In this document: in pieces, positions 1-6,527 of the stretch
How the letters are laid out: each line of letters opens with the position of its first letter
Position numbering within the stretch: the first letter of the stretch is position 1
DNA from: an uncultured Clostridia bacterium
GTDB taxonomy: Bacteria > Bacillota > Clostridia > Oscillospirales > Oscillospiraceae
Length of the DNA stretch: 10,553 nucleotides
Reading direction: 5' to 3'
Assembly (NCBI GenBank): GCA_945926565.1
Contig: CAMELY010000038.1
Span: 1 to 10,553, forward strand
Made by a program: the position numbers and the translations under genes
Notes under the pieces: model-generated
The model's input: the letters and a program-made list of their open reading frames with translations, nothing else
Database searches by the model: none
What the model was told of the DNA's origin: nothing

Positions 1-675
1 CTGGCGCTGCTTCTGCTCTCCCTGCTGCGGTTGGGGGCGGAGGTCTCCTACGGAGCGAAGGGGCTGAGTTTACGGGTTCGGTTGGGTCAGCTTCGCTTCA
101 CGCTATATCCCCGCAAACAGAAGCCGGAAAAAAAGCAGAAGCCAAAGAAAAAGACCGCTAAAGGCACCCAAAAGGGAAAATCATCCACCCCCAAAACGCC
201 GAAGCTGGAGAAAGCTGCGGCTCCCAAACCCGAACAGCAGGTGAACAAGGCGCAGACGGAGGAAAAGGCCCAAAAGGGGGGACTGCCCCTGCCCCTGATG
301 GATCTGATCTCCCTGGTGCTGAACGCCGCCTCGGACACCATCGCCCGATTGCAGATCGACACCCTGGAGGTGGGCTATACCATCGCCGGGAAGGAGGATC
401 CTGCCTGGGCGGCCATCCAATACGGCCTGCTCTGCGCCGGAGAGGGCGGGCTGGTGCCCGTGCTGGAAAACAGCTTTTACCGTATCAAGCGCCGGGATAT
501 CCGGGCCAAAGTGGACTTTGAGGCGAAAACCTCACTGATCTGGCTCCGGCTGGCCCTGTCCATCCGACTGGGACAACTGATCTCCATTGCCTGCCGGGCA
601 GGCTGGGCATTTTTCAAAGCATACAGACAAAATCAGGAGGGTAATGACAATGGAACAGAAGCATCCGATCAATGA
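1..675 (+). CDS. DUF2953 domain membrane protein (5' end missing)
   Basis: The reading frame is open from the first base, so the start lies upstream of the window. The 224 visible residues begin with the end of a Leu-rich membrane helix (LALLLLSLLRLG), followed by a short beta-type segment (YGAKGLSLRVRLGQLRFTLYP). Residues about 38-95 form a Lys/Pro/Ala/Gln-rich low-complexity linker. The globular part follows (about 97-180, including IDTLEVGYTIAGKEDPAWAA), then a hydrophobic helix near the C-terminus (LIWLRLALSIRLGQLISIA). This order matches DUF2953 proteins, which have no established function and in spore-forming Clostridia usually sit directly before ytfJ, as here. Its last 26 bases overlap ytfJ, implying translational coupling. 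I infer a membrane-anchored protein acting with the spore-related genes downstream; no enzymatic motif is visible. Confidence 0.75.
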   Translation: MALLLLSLLRLGAEVSYGAKGLSLRVRLGQLRFTLYPRKQKPEKKQKPKKKTAKGTQKGKSSTPKTPKLEKAAAPKPEQQVNKAQTEEKAQKGGLPLPLMDLISLVLNAASDTIARLQIDTLEVGYTIAGKEDPAWAAIQYGLLCAGEGGLVPVLENSFYRIKRRDIRAKVDFEAKTSLIWLRLALSIRLGQLISIACRAGWAFFKAYRQNQEGNDNGTEASDQ

Positions 676-1057
676 CGTGCTGGGCCTCACCATGGAGCGG
701 CTCAAGCAGATGGTAGACGTGAATACCGTGGTAGGCACCCCCATCACCACCCCGGACGGCGTGACGGTGATCCCCATCTCCCGGGTGAGTATGGGCTTTG
801 CCTCCGGCGGCTCCGACTTTTCCCCCAAGAATCTGCCTGCCAACAAGGACAACTGCTTTGGCGGCGGCAGCGGCGCCGGCGTCACCATCACTCCGGTGTC
901 CTTCCTCATCATCCATGGGGATAATGTGCGCATCATCAACGCCAACCCGGTACCCGACGGCGTGGTGGAAAAGGCCATCAATATGGTGCCGGAGATTGTG
1001 GACAAGGTCTCCGACCTGGCCGGCGGCAAAAAGAAGGAGGGCCAGACGGCCCAATAA
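650..1057 (+). CDS. ytfJ: GerW/YtfJ family sporulation protein
   Basis: A 135-residue protein beginning MEQKHPINDVLGLTMERLKQM, then VDVNTVVGTPITTPDGVTVIPISRV and a Gly-rich core (SMGFASGGSDF, CFGGGSGAGVTITPVSF), the hallmark of the GerW (YtfJ) family. It ends in a Lys-rich tail (AGGKKKEG). In Bacillus subtilis YtfJ is a forespore protein needed for normal spore properties; it has no known catalytic activity. I chose the ATG at 650 because AGGAGG at 635-640 lies 9 bases upstream. An ATG at 644 is also in frame but only 3 bases from that site. The frame stays open further upstream, but that part overlaps DUF2953 and does not resemble the family. The stop is 25 bases before the carboxypeptidase start. 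Presence of this gene argues that the organism forms spores or descends from spore formers. Confidence 0.9.
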   Translation: MEQKHPINDVLGLTMERLKQMVDVNTVVGTPITTPDGVTVIPISRVSMGFASGGSDFSPKNLPANKDNCFGGGSGAGVTITPVSFLIIHGDNVRIINANPVPDGVVEKAINMVPEIVDKVSDLAGGKKKEGQTAQ

Positions 1058-1082
1058 ATCCCCAATCTGAGGTGAATCAACT

Positions 1083-2165
1083 GTGAAGAGGAAGAAATTT
1101 CTGGGACTGGTGCTGGCCCTGGCGCTGGTGATCGGGCTGATGCCCCGGGCCCATGCCGTGGCGGATCCCCCTGCCACCTCCGCCACCTCCACCATTGTCA
1201 TCGACGCCTACTCCGGCCAGGTGCTCTATGAGGACAACGCCGACGAGCAGCGGCCCATTGCCAGTATTACCAAGATTATGACCGCCTATCTGGCGGTGGA
1301 GGACATGACCCTGGACGACGCCCGGCTGGACGAGACCTATACCATCTCGGAGCATGCCGCCGCATCTGACGAGGGCGGCACCTCCATGTATTTTGTGGCA
1401 GGAGACCAGGTGTCCATGGAGGTACTGCTCTACGGCACCATGCTCCGCTCCGGCAATGACGCTGCTGTGGCTCTGGCTGAGGCCTGCGCTGACGGGGACG
1501 AGGACGCCTTCATCCAGCGGATGAACGACAAGGCTCAGGAGCTGGGCATGACCAACACCCACTACAGCTGCCCCAACGGCCTGATCGACGAGGACAACTA
1601 CTCCACCGCCCGGGACATGGCCAAGCTGGCCAAGGTGGCTATGGAAAATGAGCTGTTCGCCAAGATCGTAGGCACCTGGTACATTGAGCTGGGAGACTAC
1701 CAGATTGAAAACCACAATATGCTGCTGGATCAGATGAAGGGGGAGTGCATCGGCGTCAAGACCGGCTTCACCACCCTGGCCGGACGGACACTGGTTTCCT
1801 GCGCGGAGCGGGACGGCTCCAAGTTTATCATTGTCACCCTGAACGATCAGAACGACTATGACGACCACGAGGCGCTGTACAACTGGGCCTTCGAGAACTA
1901 TCCCGCCAACGTCCTATGTGAGAAAGGGGAGACGGTGACCACCTTCCATGTGGGCAATCAGGATGTCCCTCTGGTGGCGGCCCAGACCCTGGTCTCTTCC
2001 ACGCCTCAGTCCAGCGAGGCGCCCATCACCTGCACCATGGAGCTGCCCGGCAAGGTCAGCGGCGCCATCTCCAAGGGAGCGGTGGCCGGAACCATCACCT
2101 ATAAGGTGGGAGATCAGGTGCTGGGCACGGTGGATCTGCTCTATGACGCCATCCTGGTGAACTGA
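1083..2165 (+). CDS. D-alanyl-D-alanine carboxypeptidase (DacB/DacF type, peptidase S11)
   Basis: A 360-residue penicillin-binding protein that removes the terminal D-Ala from peptidoglycan stem pentapeptides outside the membrane. A signal peptide is clear: KRKK, a hydrophobic core (LGLVLALALVIGLM) and a likely cleavage site after AHA (about residue 25). All three active-site motifs are present in order: SITK with nucleophile Ser61 and Lys64, SGN at 123-125, and KTG at 226-228. A C-terminal beta-rich PBP5_C-like domain covers about 265-355. The protein stops just after it (DLLYDAILVN), without the amphipathic membrane-anchor helix typical of DacB/DacF/PBP5, so it is shorter than the usual 380-440 residues. 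The start is GTG at 1083, with GAGGTGA at 1069-1075 seven bases upstream. Position between ytfJ and rluB resembles Bacillus dacB, a sporulation-specific cortex enzyme; I infer but cannot prove the same role. The stop overlaps the next ATG by one base. Confidence 0.93.
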   Translation: MKRKKFLGLVLALALVIGLMPRAHAVADPPATSATSTIVIDAYSGQVLYEDNADEQRPIASITKIMTAYLAVEDMTLDDARLDETYTISEHAAASDEGGTSMYFVAGDQVSMEVLLYGTMLRSGNDAAVALAEACADGDEDAFIQRMNDKAQELGMTNTHYSCPNGLIDEDNYSTARDMAKLAKVAMENELFAKIVGTWYIELGDYQIENHNMLLDQMKGECIGVKTGFTTLAGRTLVSCAERDGSKFIIVTLNDQNDYDDHEALYNWAFENYPANVLCEKGETVTTFHVGNQDVPLVAAQTLVSSTPQSSEAPITCTMELPGKVSGAISKGAVAGTITYKVGDQVLGTVDLLYDAILVN

Positions 2166-2869
2166 TGGAGGAGCGGATCAGCAAGCTGCTCTCCGGCCGG
2201 GGCCTGCTCTCCCGCCGTCAGGCGGAGACCTGTATTCAGGCCGGGCGGGTCACCGTCAACGGACAACCTGCCCAGCTGGGGCAGAAGGCGGATCCGGAGC
2301 GGGACGAGATTGCCCTGGACGGTGTCCCACTGGAGCGGGCGCCGGAGCGGGTCTGCCTGCTGCTCAACAAGCCCCGGGGCTATGTGACTACCCTCTCCGA
2401 TGAGCAGGGCCGGCCCACTGTGGCCCAGCTCATCTCCGACTGCGGCTACCGGCTCTATCCCATCGGCAGGCTGGATCTGAATTCGGAGGGTCTGTTGCTT
2501 ATGACCAATGACGGGGATTTGGCTCAGCATCTGACCCATCCCAGCCATGCGGTGGAAAAGGAATATCAGGTTCGGGTCACCGGCTCGGTGGACAAGGCCC
2601 TGCCCCTGCTGCGCCGGCCCATGACGGTGGATGGGGAGCGGTTTCTGGGCGCCCGGGTTCGGGTGCTCTCCCAGACGGGAGAGAGCAGCCTGCTCTCCAT
2701 GACGATTACCCAAGGAAAGAACCGGCAGATCCGCCGGATGTGCCGGGCCGCCGGTCTCACCGTCCACCGGCTCCGCCGGGTGCGGGAGGGAGCGCTTCGC
2801 CTGGGCGATTTGCCGTCCGGAAGGTGGCGTTGGCTCACCGGGGAGGAGATTTCCCGGCTGAAGAGCTGA
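2165..2869 (+). CDS. rluB: 23S rRNA pseudouridine synthase, RsuA/RluB/E/F family
   Basis: A 234-residue protein. An N-terminal S4 RNA-binding domain (about 1-48, ERISKLLSGRGLLSRRQAE... AGRVTVNG) precedes the catalytic domain. The family signature GRLDLNSEGLLLMTNDG starts at residue 101 with catalytic Asp104, and KEYQVRV and GKNRQIRRM complete the fold. The family isomerises a specific uridine to pseudouridine in rRNA; the Bacillus and E. coli RluB enzymes act on helix 93 of 23S rRNA. Sequence alone does not separate RluB from RluE/F or RsuA, but genomic position after a dac gene matches Bacillus rluB. The ATG shares its A with the TGA of the carboxypeptidase (TGATG) and has no good site immediately upstream, so termination-reinitiation is likely. 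Confidence 0.9.
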   Translation: MEERISKLLSGRGLLSRRQAETCIQAGRVTVNGQPAQLGQKADPERDEIALDGVPLERAPERVCLLLNKPRGYVTTLSDEQGRPTVAQLISDCGYRLYPIGRLDLNSEGLLLMTNDGDLAQHLTHPSHAVEKEYQVRVTGSVDKALPLLRRPMTVDGERFLGARVRVLSQTGESSLLSMTITQGKNRQIRRMCRAAGLTVHRLRRVREGALRLGDLPSGRWRWLTGEEISRLKS

Positions 2870-2883
2870 TCTGCAGGGAAAAT

Positions 2884-2922
2884 CTGCAAGACAAAAGTGA
2901 AATCTTGCAGTTTGGACTTGCA
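2884..2922 (+). promoter_or_regulatory. Inverted repeat and TGCAAG/CTTGCA cluster, candidate operator
   Basis: CTGCAAGA at 2884-2891 and TCTTGCAG at 2903-2910 form a perfect 8-base inverted repeat with an 11-base spacer. A further CTTGCA at 2917-2922 overlaps the candidate -35 of the RpiR-family regulator gene. RpiR-family proteins bind as dimers or tetramers to inverted repeats near their own promoters, so an autoregulatory operator is a reasonable inference. An alternative is a weak hairpin ending the rluB transcript, as it begins 15 bases after that stop; only a short T run follows. Confidence 0.45.
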
Positions 2923-2946
2923 TTTTTCCGCTTCCTTGGGTATGAT
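2918..2946 (+). promoter_or_regulatory. Candidate sigma-A promoter for the RpiR-cmk-rpsA operon
   Basis: TTGCAT (2918-2923) and TATGAT (2941-2946) are separated by exactly 17 bases. The -10 matches the consensus at 5 of 6 positions and the -35 at 3 of 6. It lies in the only gap of notable size in the first 8.4 kb, 119 bases before the regulator ATG, and in locally AT-richer DNA. Transcription would start near 2953, giving a leader of roughly 110 bases. Confidence 0.5.
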
Positions 2947-3005
2947 AGGTCTGTCGGATGAATCCGGACTCCAAAAGCGGGGCCGGGCTACAGAGCCAAA
3001 GGAGG

Positions 3006-3034
3006 CAGGCAGACCGGAGCGCCCGGGGTGCCTG
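3006..3034 (+). other. Leader hairpin upstream of the RpiR-family regulator
   Basis: CAGGCA (3006-3011) pairs with TGCCTG (3029-3034); CCGG (3014-3017) pairs with CCGG (3023-3026) inside a symmetric 2x2 internal loop, with AGCGC as apical loop. It lies in the presumed 5' leader. An AAAGGAGG motif (2998-3005) sits directly before it with no start codon at a usable distance. The true start uses AGGAAGGTG at 3049-3057. No strong T run follows, so it is not a clear terminator; it may affect transcript stability or initiation. Confidence 0.35.
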
Positions 3035-3064
3035 ACTTTCGCTGTTTTAGGAAGGTGCAGGAAA

Positions 3065-3931
3065 ATGCCAAACGATATTTTAGCAACTATTCAAGAGAAC
3101 ATGGCCGGATTTTCCAAAGGTCAGAAGCTGATTGCTAACTTTATCTTGAATTATTATGATAAGGCCGCCTTTATGACCGCCAGCAAGCTTGGCAAGACGG
3201 TAAATGTCAGCGAGTCCACTGTGGTTCGCTTTGCCGCCGAGCTGGGCTTTGACGGCTATCCCAGCATGCAAAAGGCGCTGCAGGAGATGATCCGCAACAA
3301 GCTCACCTCCATCCAGCGCATCGAGGTCTCCAACGACCGGATCGGCGACCAGGATGTGCTGTCCATGGTCATGCAGTCCGACGTGGAGAAGATCCGCATG
3401 ACCATGGAGGAGACGGACCGGGAGAGCTTTTCCAAGGCGGTGGACGCCATCTGCGGCGCCCGGAACATCTACATTCTGGGTGTCCGCTCGGCCAGTGTAC
3501 TGGCAAACTTCCTGGCCTTCTATTTCCAGTACATCTTTGAGCGGGTCATCAATATCGACACCGTCTCCATCAGCGAGGTTTTTGAGCAGACCATCCATGT
3601 GGACGCGGACGATGTGTTTATCGGTCTGTCTTTCCCCCGGTATTCCCGCCGGACAGTGACCGCCATGGAGTACGCCCGAAGCCGTGGCGCTCAGGTCATC
3701 GCCATCACCGACAGTACCGCCTCACCGCTGCTGCCTCTGGCGGACTACTCTCTCATTGCCAAGAGCGATATGGCCTCCTTTGTGGACTCCCTGGTGGCGC
3801 CCCTCAGCCTGGTCAACGCCCTGATTGTGGCGGTGAGCCGGAAGAAGGAGAAGGAGCTGCAGGTCACTCTGGGCAAGCTGGAGGAGATCTGGGCCAAGTA
3901 TGAGGTCTACGACAAGCCTTCGGGCAACTGA
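3065..3931 (+). CDS. MurR/RpiR family transcriptional regulator (HTH-SIS)
   Basis: A 288-residue protein, the usual length for the family. Residues 1-77 form the N-terminal RpiR-type helix-turn-helix domain, with the characteristic stretch TASKLGKTVNVSESTVVRF, then AAELGFDGYPSMQKAL. A SIS sugar-phosphate-binding domain spans about 126-256 (NIYILGVRSASVLANFLAFYF at its start, IGLSFPRYSRRTV, AQVIAITDS). Such regulators sense phosphosugars such as MurNAc-6-P or hexose phosphates. The ligand here is unknown, because no sugar catabolic gene is nearby. I chose ATG 3065, preceded by AGGAAGGTG ending 7 bases upstream. The frame is open back to 2897, but that extension covers the putative promoter and looks non-coding. 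The last base overlaps the next ATG, so it appears to lead a housekeeping operon (flavoprotein, cmk, plsC, ispH-rpsA), a setting where its targets are not obvious. Confidence 0.9.
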   Translation: MPNDILATIQENMAGFSKGQKLIANFILNYYDKAAFMTASKLGKTVNVSESTVVRFAAELGFDGYPSMQKALQEMIRNKLTSIQRIEVSNDRIGDQDVLSMVMQSDVEKIRMTMEETDRESFSKAVDAICGARNIYILGVRSASVLANFLAFYFQYIFERVINIDTVSISEVFEQTIHVDADDVFIGLSFPRYSRRTVTAMEYARSRGAQVIAITDSTASPLLPLADYSLIAKSDMASFVDSLVAPLSLVNALIVAVSRKKEKELQVTLGKLEEIWAKYEVYDKPSGN

Positions 3932-5178
3932 TGGAGGACATTTTGAACGAAAAACAGATCGTGGTGATTGGCGGCGGGCCGGCTGGCATGATGGCCGCCC
4001 TCACCGCCGCCCGGCAGGGCGCCGCTGTCACCCTGATAGACCGGAACCGCACGCTGGGGCGCAAGCTGCGGATTACCGGCAAGGGACGCTGCAATGTGAC
4101 CAACGACTGCGCACCGGCGGAGGTGCTTCAGAACATTCCCCGGAACAGCCGGTTTCTCTACAGCGCCCTGAGCCAGCTTACCCCGGCGGATGTGAAGGAG
4201 TTCTTTCAAGACCTGGGTGTCCCCCTGAAAACGGAGCGGGGGAACCGGGTCTTTCCTGTCTCTGACCGGGCGGACGACATCGCGGACGCTCTGGTTCACG
4301 CGCTCCACCGGGAACAGGTCAAAACCATCACCGGACGTGCCCTAGCCATCCTCACAAAGGACGGGGCGGTCTCCGGCGTCAAGCTGGAGAGCGGGGCAAG
4401 GCTGGAGGCCCAGGCGGTGATTCTCTGCACCGGCGGCCTGTCCTATCCCGCCACCGGCTCCAGCGGGGACGGCTATCGCATGGCCCAGGCCCTGGGCCAT
4501 ACGGTGGAGCCCACCAGGGGCTCCCTGGTTCCCCTGGAGGCGGAGGAGTGCTGCAAAGAGCTCCAGGGACTGAGCCTGCGCAACATTGCCATCCAGGTCA
4601 GGGACAGCCGGGGCAAATGCCTCTACCAGGATTTCGGCGAGCTGCTCTTTACCCACTTCGGCCTCTCCGGGCCGGTGATTCTCAGCGCCAGCGCCCATAT
4701 GCGGGACTTTTCCCGGGAAACCTATACGGTGGAAATTGATCTAAAACCCGCCCTGGATGAGAAGACGCTGGACGCCCGGCTGCTCCGGGACTTTCAGGAG
4801 AATGCCAACCGGGAATTTCAGAACAGCTTGGGAGGCCTGCTGCCGAAAAAGCTGATCCCCGAGGCGATTCGCCGCTCCGGCATTCCGCCAGAGACCAAGG
4901 TGCACGACCTCACCCGGGAGCAGCGCCGCAGCCTGCTTCAGGTACTCAAGCATTTTACCGTCCGCGTCATCGGCCCCCGGCCGGTGCGGGACGCAATTGT
5001 CACCTCCGGCGGCGTCCGCGTCACCGAGGTGAATCCCTCCACCATGGCCTCCAAGCTGCTGCCCGGCCTGTATTTCGCCGGCGAGCTGCTGGATCTGGAC
5101 GGCTATACCGGAGGCTTTAATCTCCAGATCGCCTGGTCCACCGGCTATGCCGCCGGCTGCTGGGCGGCCTGGGACTGA
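3931..5178 (+). CDS. NAD(P)/FAD-dependent oxidoreductase, HI0933/BaiN-like
   Basis: A 415-residue flavoprotein. The N-terminal FAD dinucleotide-binding motif is GGGPAGMMAA (from residue 14), with acidic Asp38 ending beta-2. The family signature follows: LGRKLRITGKGRCNVTN (42-58). The C-terminal FAD-contact block contains TSGGVRV..VNPSTM and LYFAGELLDLDGYTGGFNLQ. These define the HI0933 family (BaiN/YtfL-YhiN type). One member was proposed to act in bile acid dehydroxylation, but most are widespread with unknown substrate, and nothing here supports a bile acid role. The start is ambiguous: ATG 3931 is coupled to the preceding TGA (TGATG). An in-frame TTG at 3943 has GGAGG (3933-3937) 5 bases upstream and would give MNEKQIVVIGGG, a compact N-terminus typical for such folds. 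Conserved placement before cmk suggests co-expression, not a shared pathway. Confidence 0.88.
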   Translation: MEDILNEKQIVVIGGGPAGMMAALTAARQGAAVTLIDRNRTLGRKLRITGKGRCNVTNDCAPAEVLQNIPRNSRFLYSALSQLTPADVKEFFQDLGVPLKTERGNRVFPVSDRADDIADALVHALHREQVKTITGRALAILTKDGAVSGVKLESGARLEAQAVILCTGGLSYPATGSSGDGYRMAQALGHTVEPTRGSLVPLEAEECCKELQGLSLRNIAIQVRDSRGKCLYQDFGELLFTHFGLSGPVILSASAHMRDFSRETYTVEIDLKPALDEKTLDARLLRDFQENANREFQNSLGGLLPKKLIPEAIRRSGIPPETKVHDLTREQRRSLLQVLKHFTVRVIGPRPVRDAIVTSGGVRVTEVNPSTMASKLLPGLYFAGELLDLDGYTGGFNLQIAWSTGYAAGCWAAWD

Positions 5179-5196
5179 AAAAGGGGAGACATAAGC

Positions 5197-5871
5197 ATGT
5201 CATTTGTCAGTGTGGCCATTGACGGTCCTGCCGGGGCCGGCAAGAGCACCATCGCCCGCAAGGTGGCGGAGGAGCTGGGCTATCTCTATGTGGATACCGG
5301 CGCAATTTACCGTACTGTGGGGCTTTACGCCCGCCGGATGGGGACAGACCCCCACGATGAGCAGGCGGTCTCCGGGCTTCTGCCCTCTCTTCGGGTGGAG
5401 CTGCAGGTGGAGGCAGACGGGATACAGCATATGTATCTCAACGGAGAGGATGTGACCGGGCAGATCCGGGAGCCTGAGATCTCACGCTACGCCTCGGCGG
5501 TCTCCGCGCTGCCCCCCGTCCGGGCCTTTCTGCTGGAGATGCAGCGGGAGCTGGCCCGCACCAGGGACGTGGTCATGGATGGCCGGGACATCGGCACTGT
5601 GGTGCTGCCCCAGGCCACGGTCAAGATTTTCCTCACTGCAGACCCCAAGGTGCGGGCGCTGCGCCGCTGGAAGGAGCTGCAGGAAAAGGGGAGCGGCGAC
5701 AGTCTGGAGCAGGTGCTGCGGGAGGTAGAGCAGCGGGACTATGACGACAGCCATCGGGCCATCGCACCGTTGCGCCAGGCGGAGGACGCCGTTTTGGTGG
5801 ATACCTCAGATCTGACACTGGAAGAGAGCATCGCGGCAATGCTGCGCACGGTAAAGGAGCGTCGGAGCTAA
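5197..5871 (+). CDS. cmk: Cytidylate kinase, (d)CMP kinase
   Basis: A 224-residue cytosolic kinase that transfers phosphate from ATP to CMP or dCMP, feeding CTP and dCTP pools. The P-loop is GPAGAGKST (10-18). DTGAIYR (33-39) is the Cmk nucleotide-binding motif, DGRDIGTVV (128-136) is diagnostic for the family, and the lid carries RRWKE and QRDYDDSHR (179-187), with APLRQAEDAVLVDTS near the end. Length matches the bacterial short form. ATG 5197 is preceded by AAGGGGAG (5181-5188) at 8 bases. It lies 18 bases after the flavoprotein and overlaps plsC by one base (TAATG). The cmk and rpsA neighbourhood is conserved across many bacteria including E. coli and B. subtilis. Confidence 0.97.
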   Translation: MSFVSVAIDGPAGAGKSTIARKVAEELGYLYVDTGAIYRTVGLYARRMGTDPHDEQAVSGLLPSLRVELQVEADGIQHMYLNGEDVTGQIREPEISRYASAVSALPPVRAFLLEMQRELARTRDVVMDGRDIGTVVLPQATVKIFLTADPKVRALRRWKELQEKGSGDSLEQVLREVEQRDYDDSHRAIAPLRQAEDAVLVDTSDLTLEESIAAMLRTVKERRS

Positions 5872-6527
5872 TGGAAGAGAAACAGGAAAAACAGGTGAAG
5901 AAGGAAAAGAAATTTCCCTACCGCACCAAGGAACAGTGCACCGTCTGGTACCACATTGTCTATTCTGTGGCCTTTATCGCCTACCGGCTGATTTACGGCC
6001 TCAAGGTGATCGGACGGGAGAATATCCCGGACGGCCCCGCCGTCATCTGCCCCCGGCACTGCACTGCCATCGATCCTCCCATGGTCTATTTCGGCTTGGG
6101 CCGGAAGCACTTTCCCCGGACAATTGCCAAGCAGGAGCTGTTGGAAATCCCGGTTTTGGGCCGGATCCTCTATAATATCGGCATCTTCGGCGTCCGCCGG
6201 GGCGAAAATGACATGGCGCCCATCAAAAACGGCCTCCGCTGCCTGAAAGAGGGCAGCAAGCTGATCATCTTCCCGGAGGGCACCCGTGTCCGCGAAGGAG
6301 AGAAGGTGCAGGCCCAGACCGGTGCGATTATGTTCGCACTGAAAACCGGCGCGCCCCTGGTCCCTGTCTACCTCACCCGGGCCAAGAAATTCCATAAGAT
6401 GACCATGGTGTTTGGCGAGCCCTACTATCCCCAGATTGCCGGCAAGCGGGCCACCCCGGAGGAAAACCGCAAGCTGGCGGACGAGCTGCTGGAGAAAATC
6501 TACGCCCTGGAGAGTAAGGTGCAATGA
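5871..6527 (+). CDS. plsC: 1-acyl-sn-glycerol-3-phosphate acyltransferase (PlsC-like)
   Basis: A 218-residue membrane-associated acyltransferase predicted to acylate lysophosphatidic acid to phosphatidic acid in phospholipid synthesis. The N-terminus is highly basic (about 1-20), followed by one hydrophobic helix (WYHIVYSVAFIAYRLIYGL, 26-44). The catalytic HX4D motif is H63-CTAI-D68 (in PRHCTAIDPP), less usual than the common NHxSxxD form. Block II-III elements are GIFGVRRG and FPEGTRV (134-140), and VPVYL is block IV. The ATG overlaps the cmk stop by one base, with AAAGGAG at 5853-5859. The stop overlaps ispH by four bases (ATGA). Acyl-donor specificity (acyl-ACP, acyl-CoA or acyl phosphate) cannot be read from sequence. 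Confidence 0.92.
   Translation: MEEKQEKQVKKEKKFPYRTKEQCTVWYHIVYSVAFIAYRLIYGLKVIGRENIPDGPAVICPRHCTAIDPPMVYFGLGRKHFPRTIAKQELLEIPVLGRILYNIGIFGVRRGENDMAPIKNGLRCLKEGSKLIIFPEGTRVREGEKVQAQTGAIMFALKTGAPLVPVYLTRAKKFHKMTMVFGEPYYPQIAGKRATPEENRKLADELLEKIYALESKVQ

Noticed and set aside
2897..3064. N-terminal extension of the RpiR-family protein from an upstream GTG
   Set aside because: It would cover the candidate promoter and leader, has no ribosome binding site, and the family begins at the Met at 3065.
3931..5178. Assignment of the flavoprotein as a bile acid dehydroxylation enzyme (BaiN)
   Set aside because: Only the broad HI0933 family is supported; no other bai gene is nearby and the neighbourhood is housekeeping.
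5868..6524. A minus-strand open frame almost exactly opposite plsC
   Set aside because: The plus strand encodes clear PlsC motifs, and the antisense product shows no domain. Long antisense frames are common in GC-rich coding DNA.
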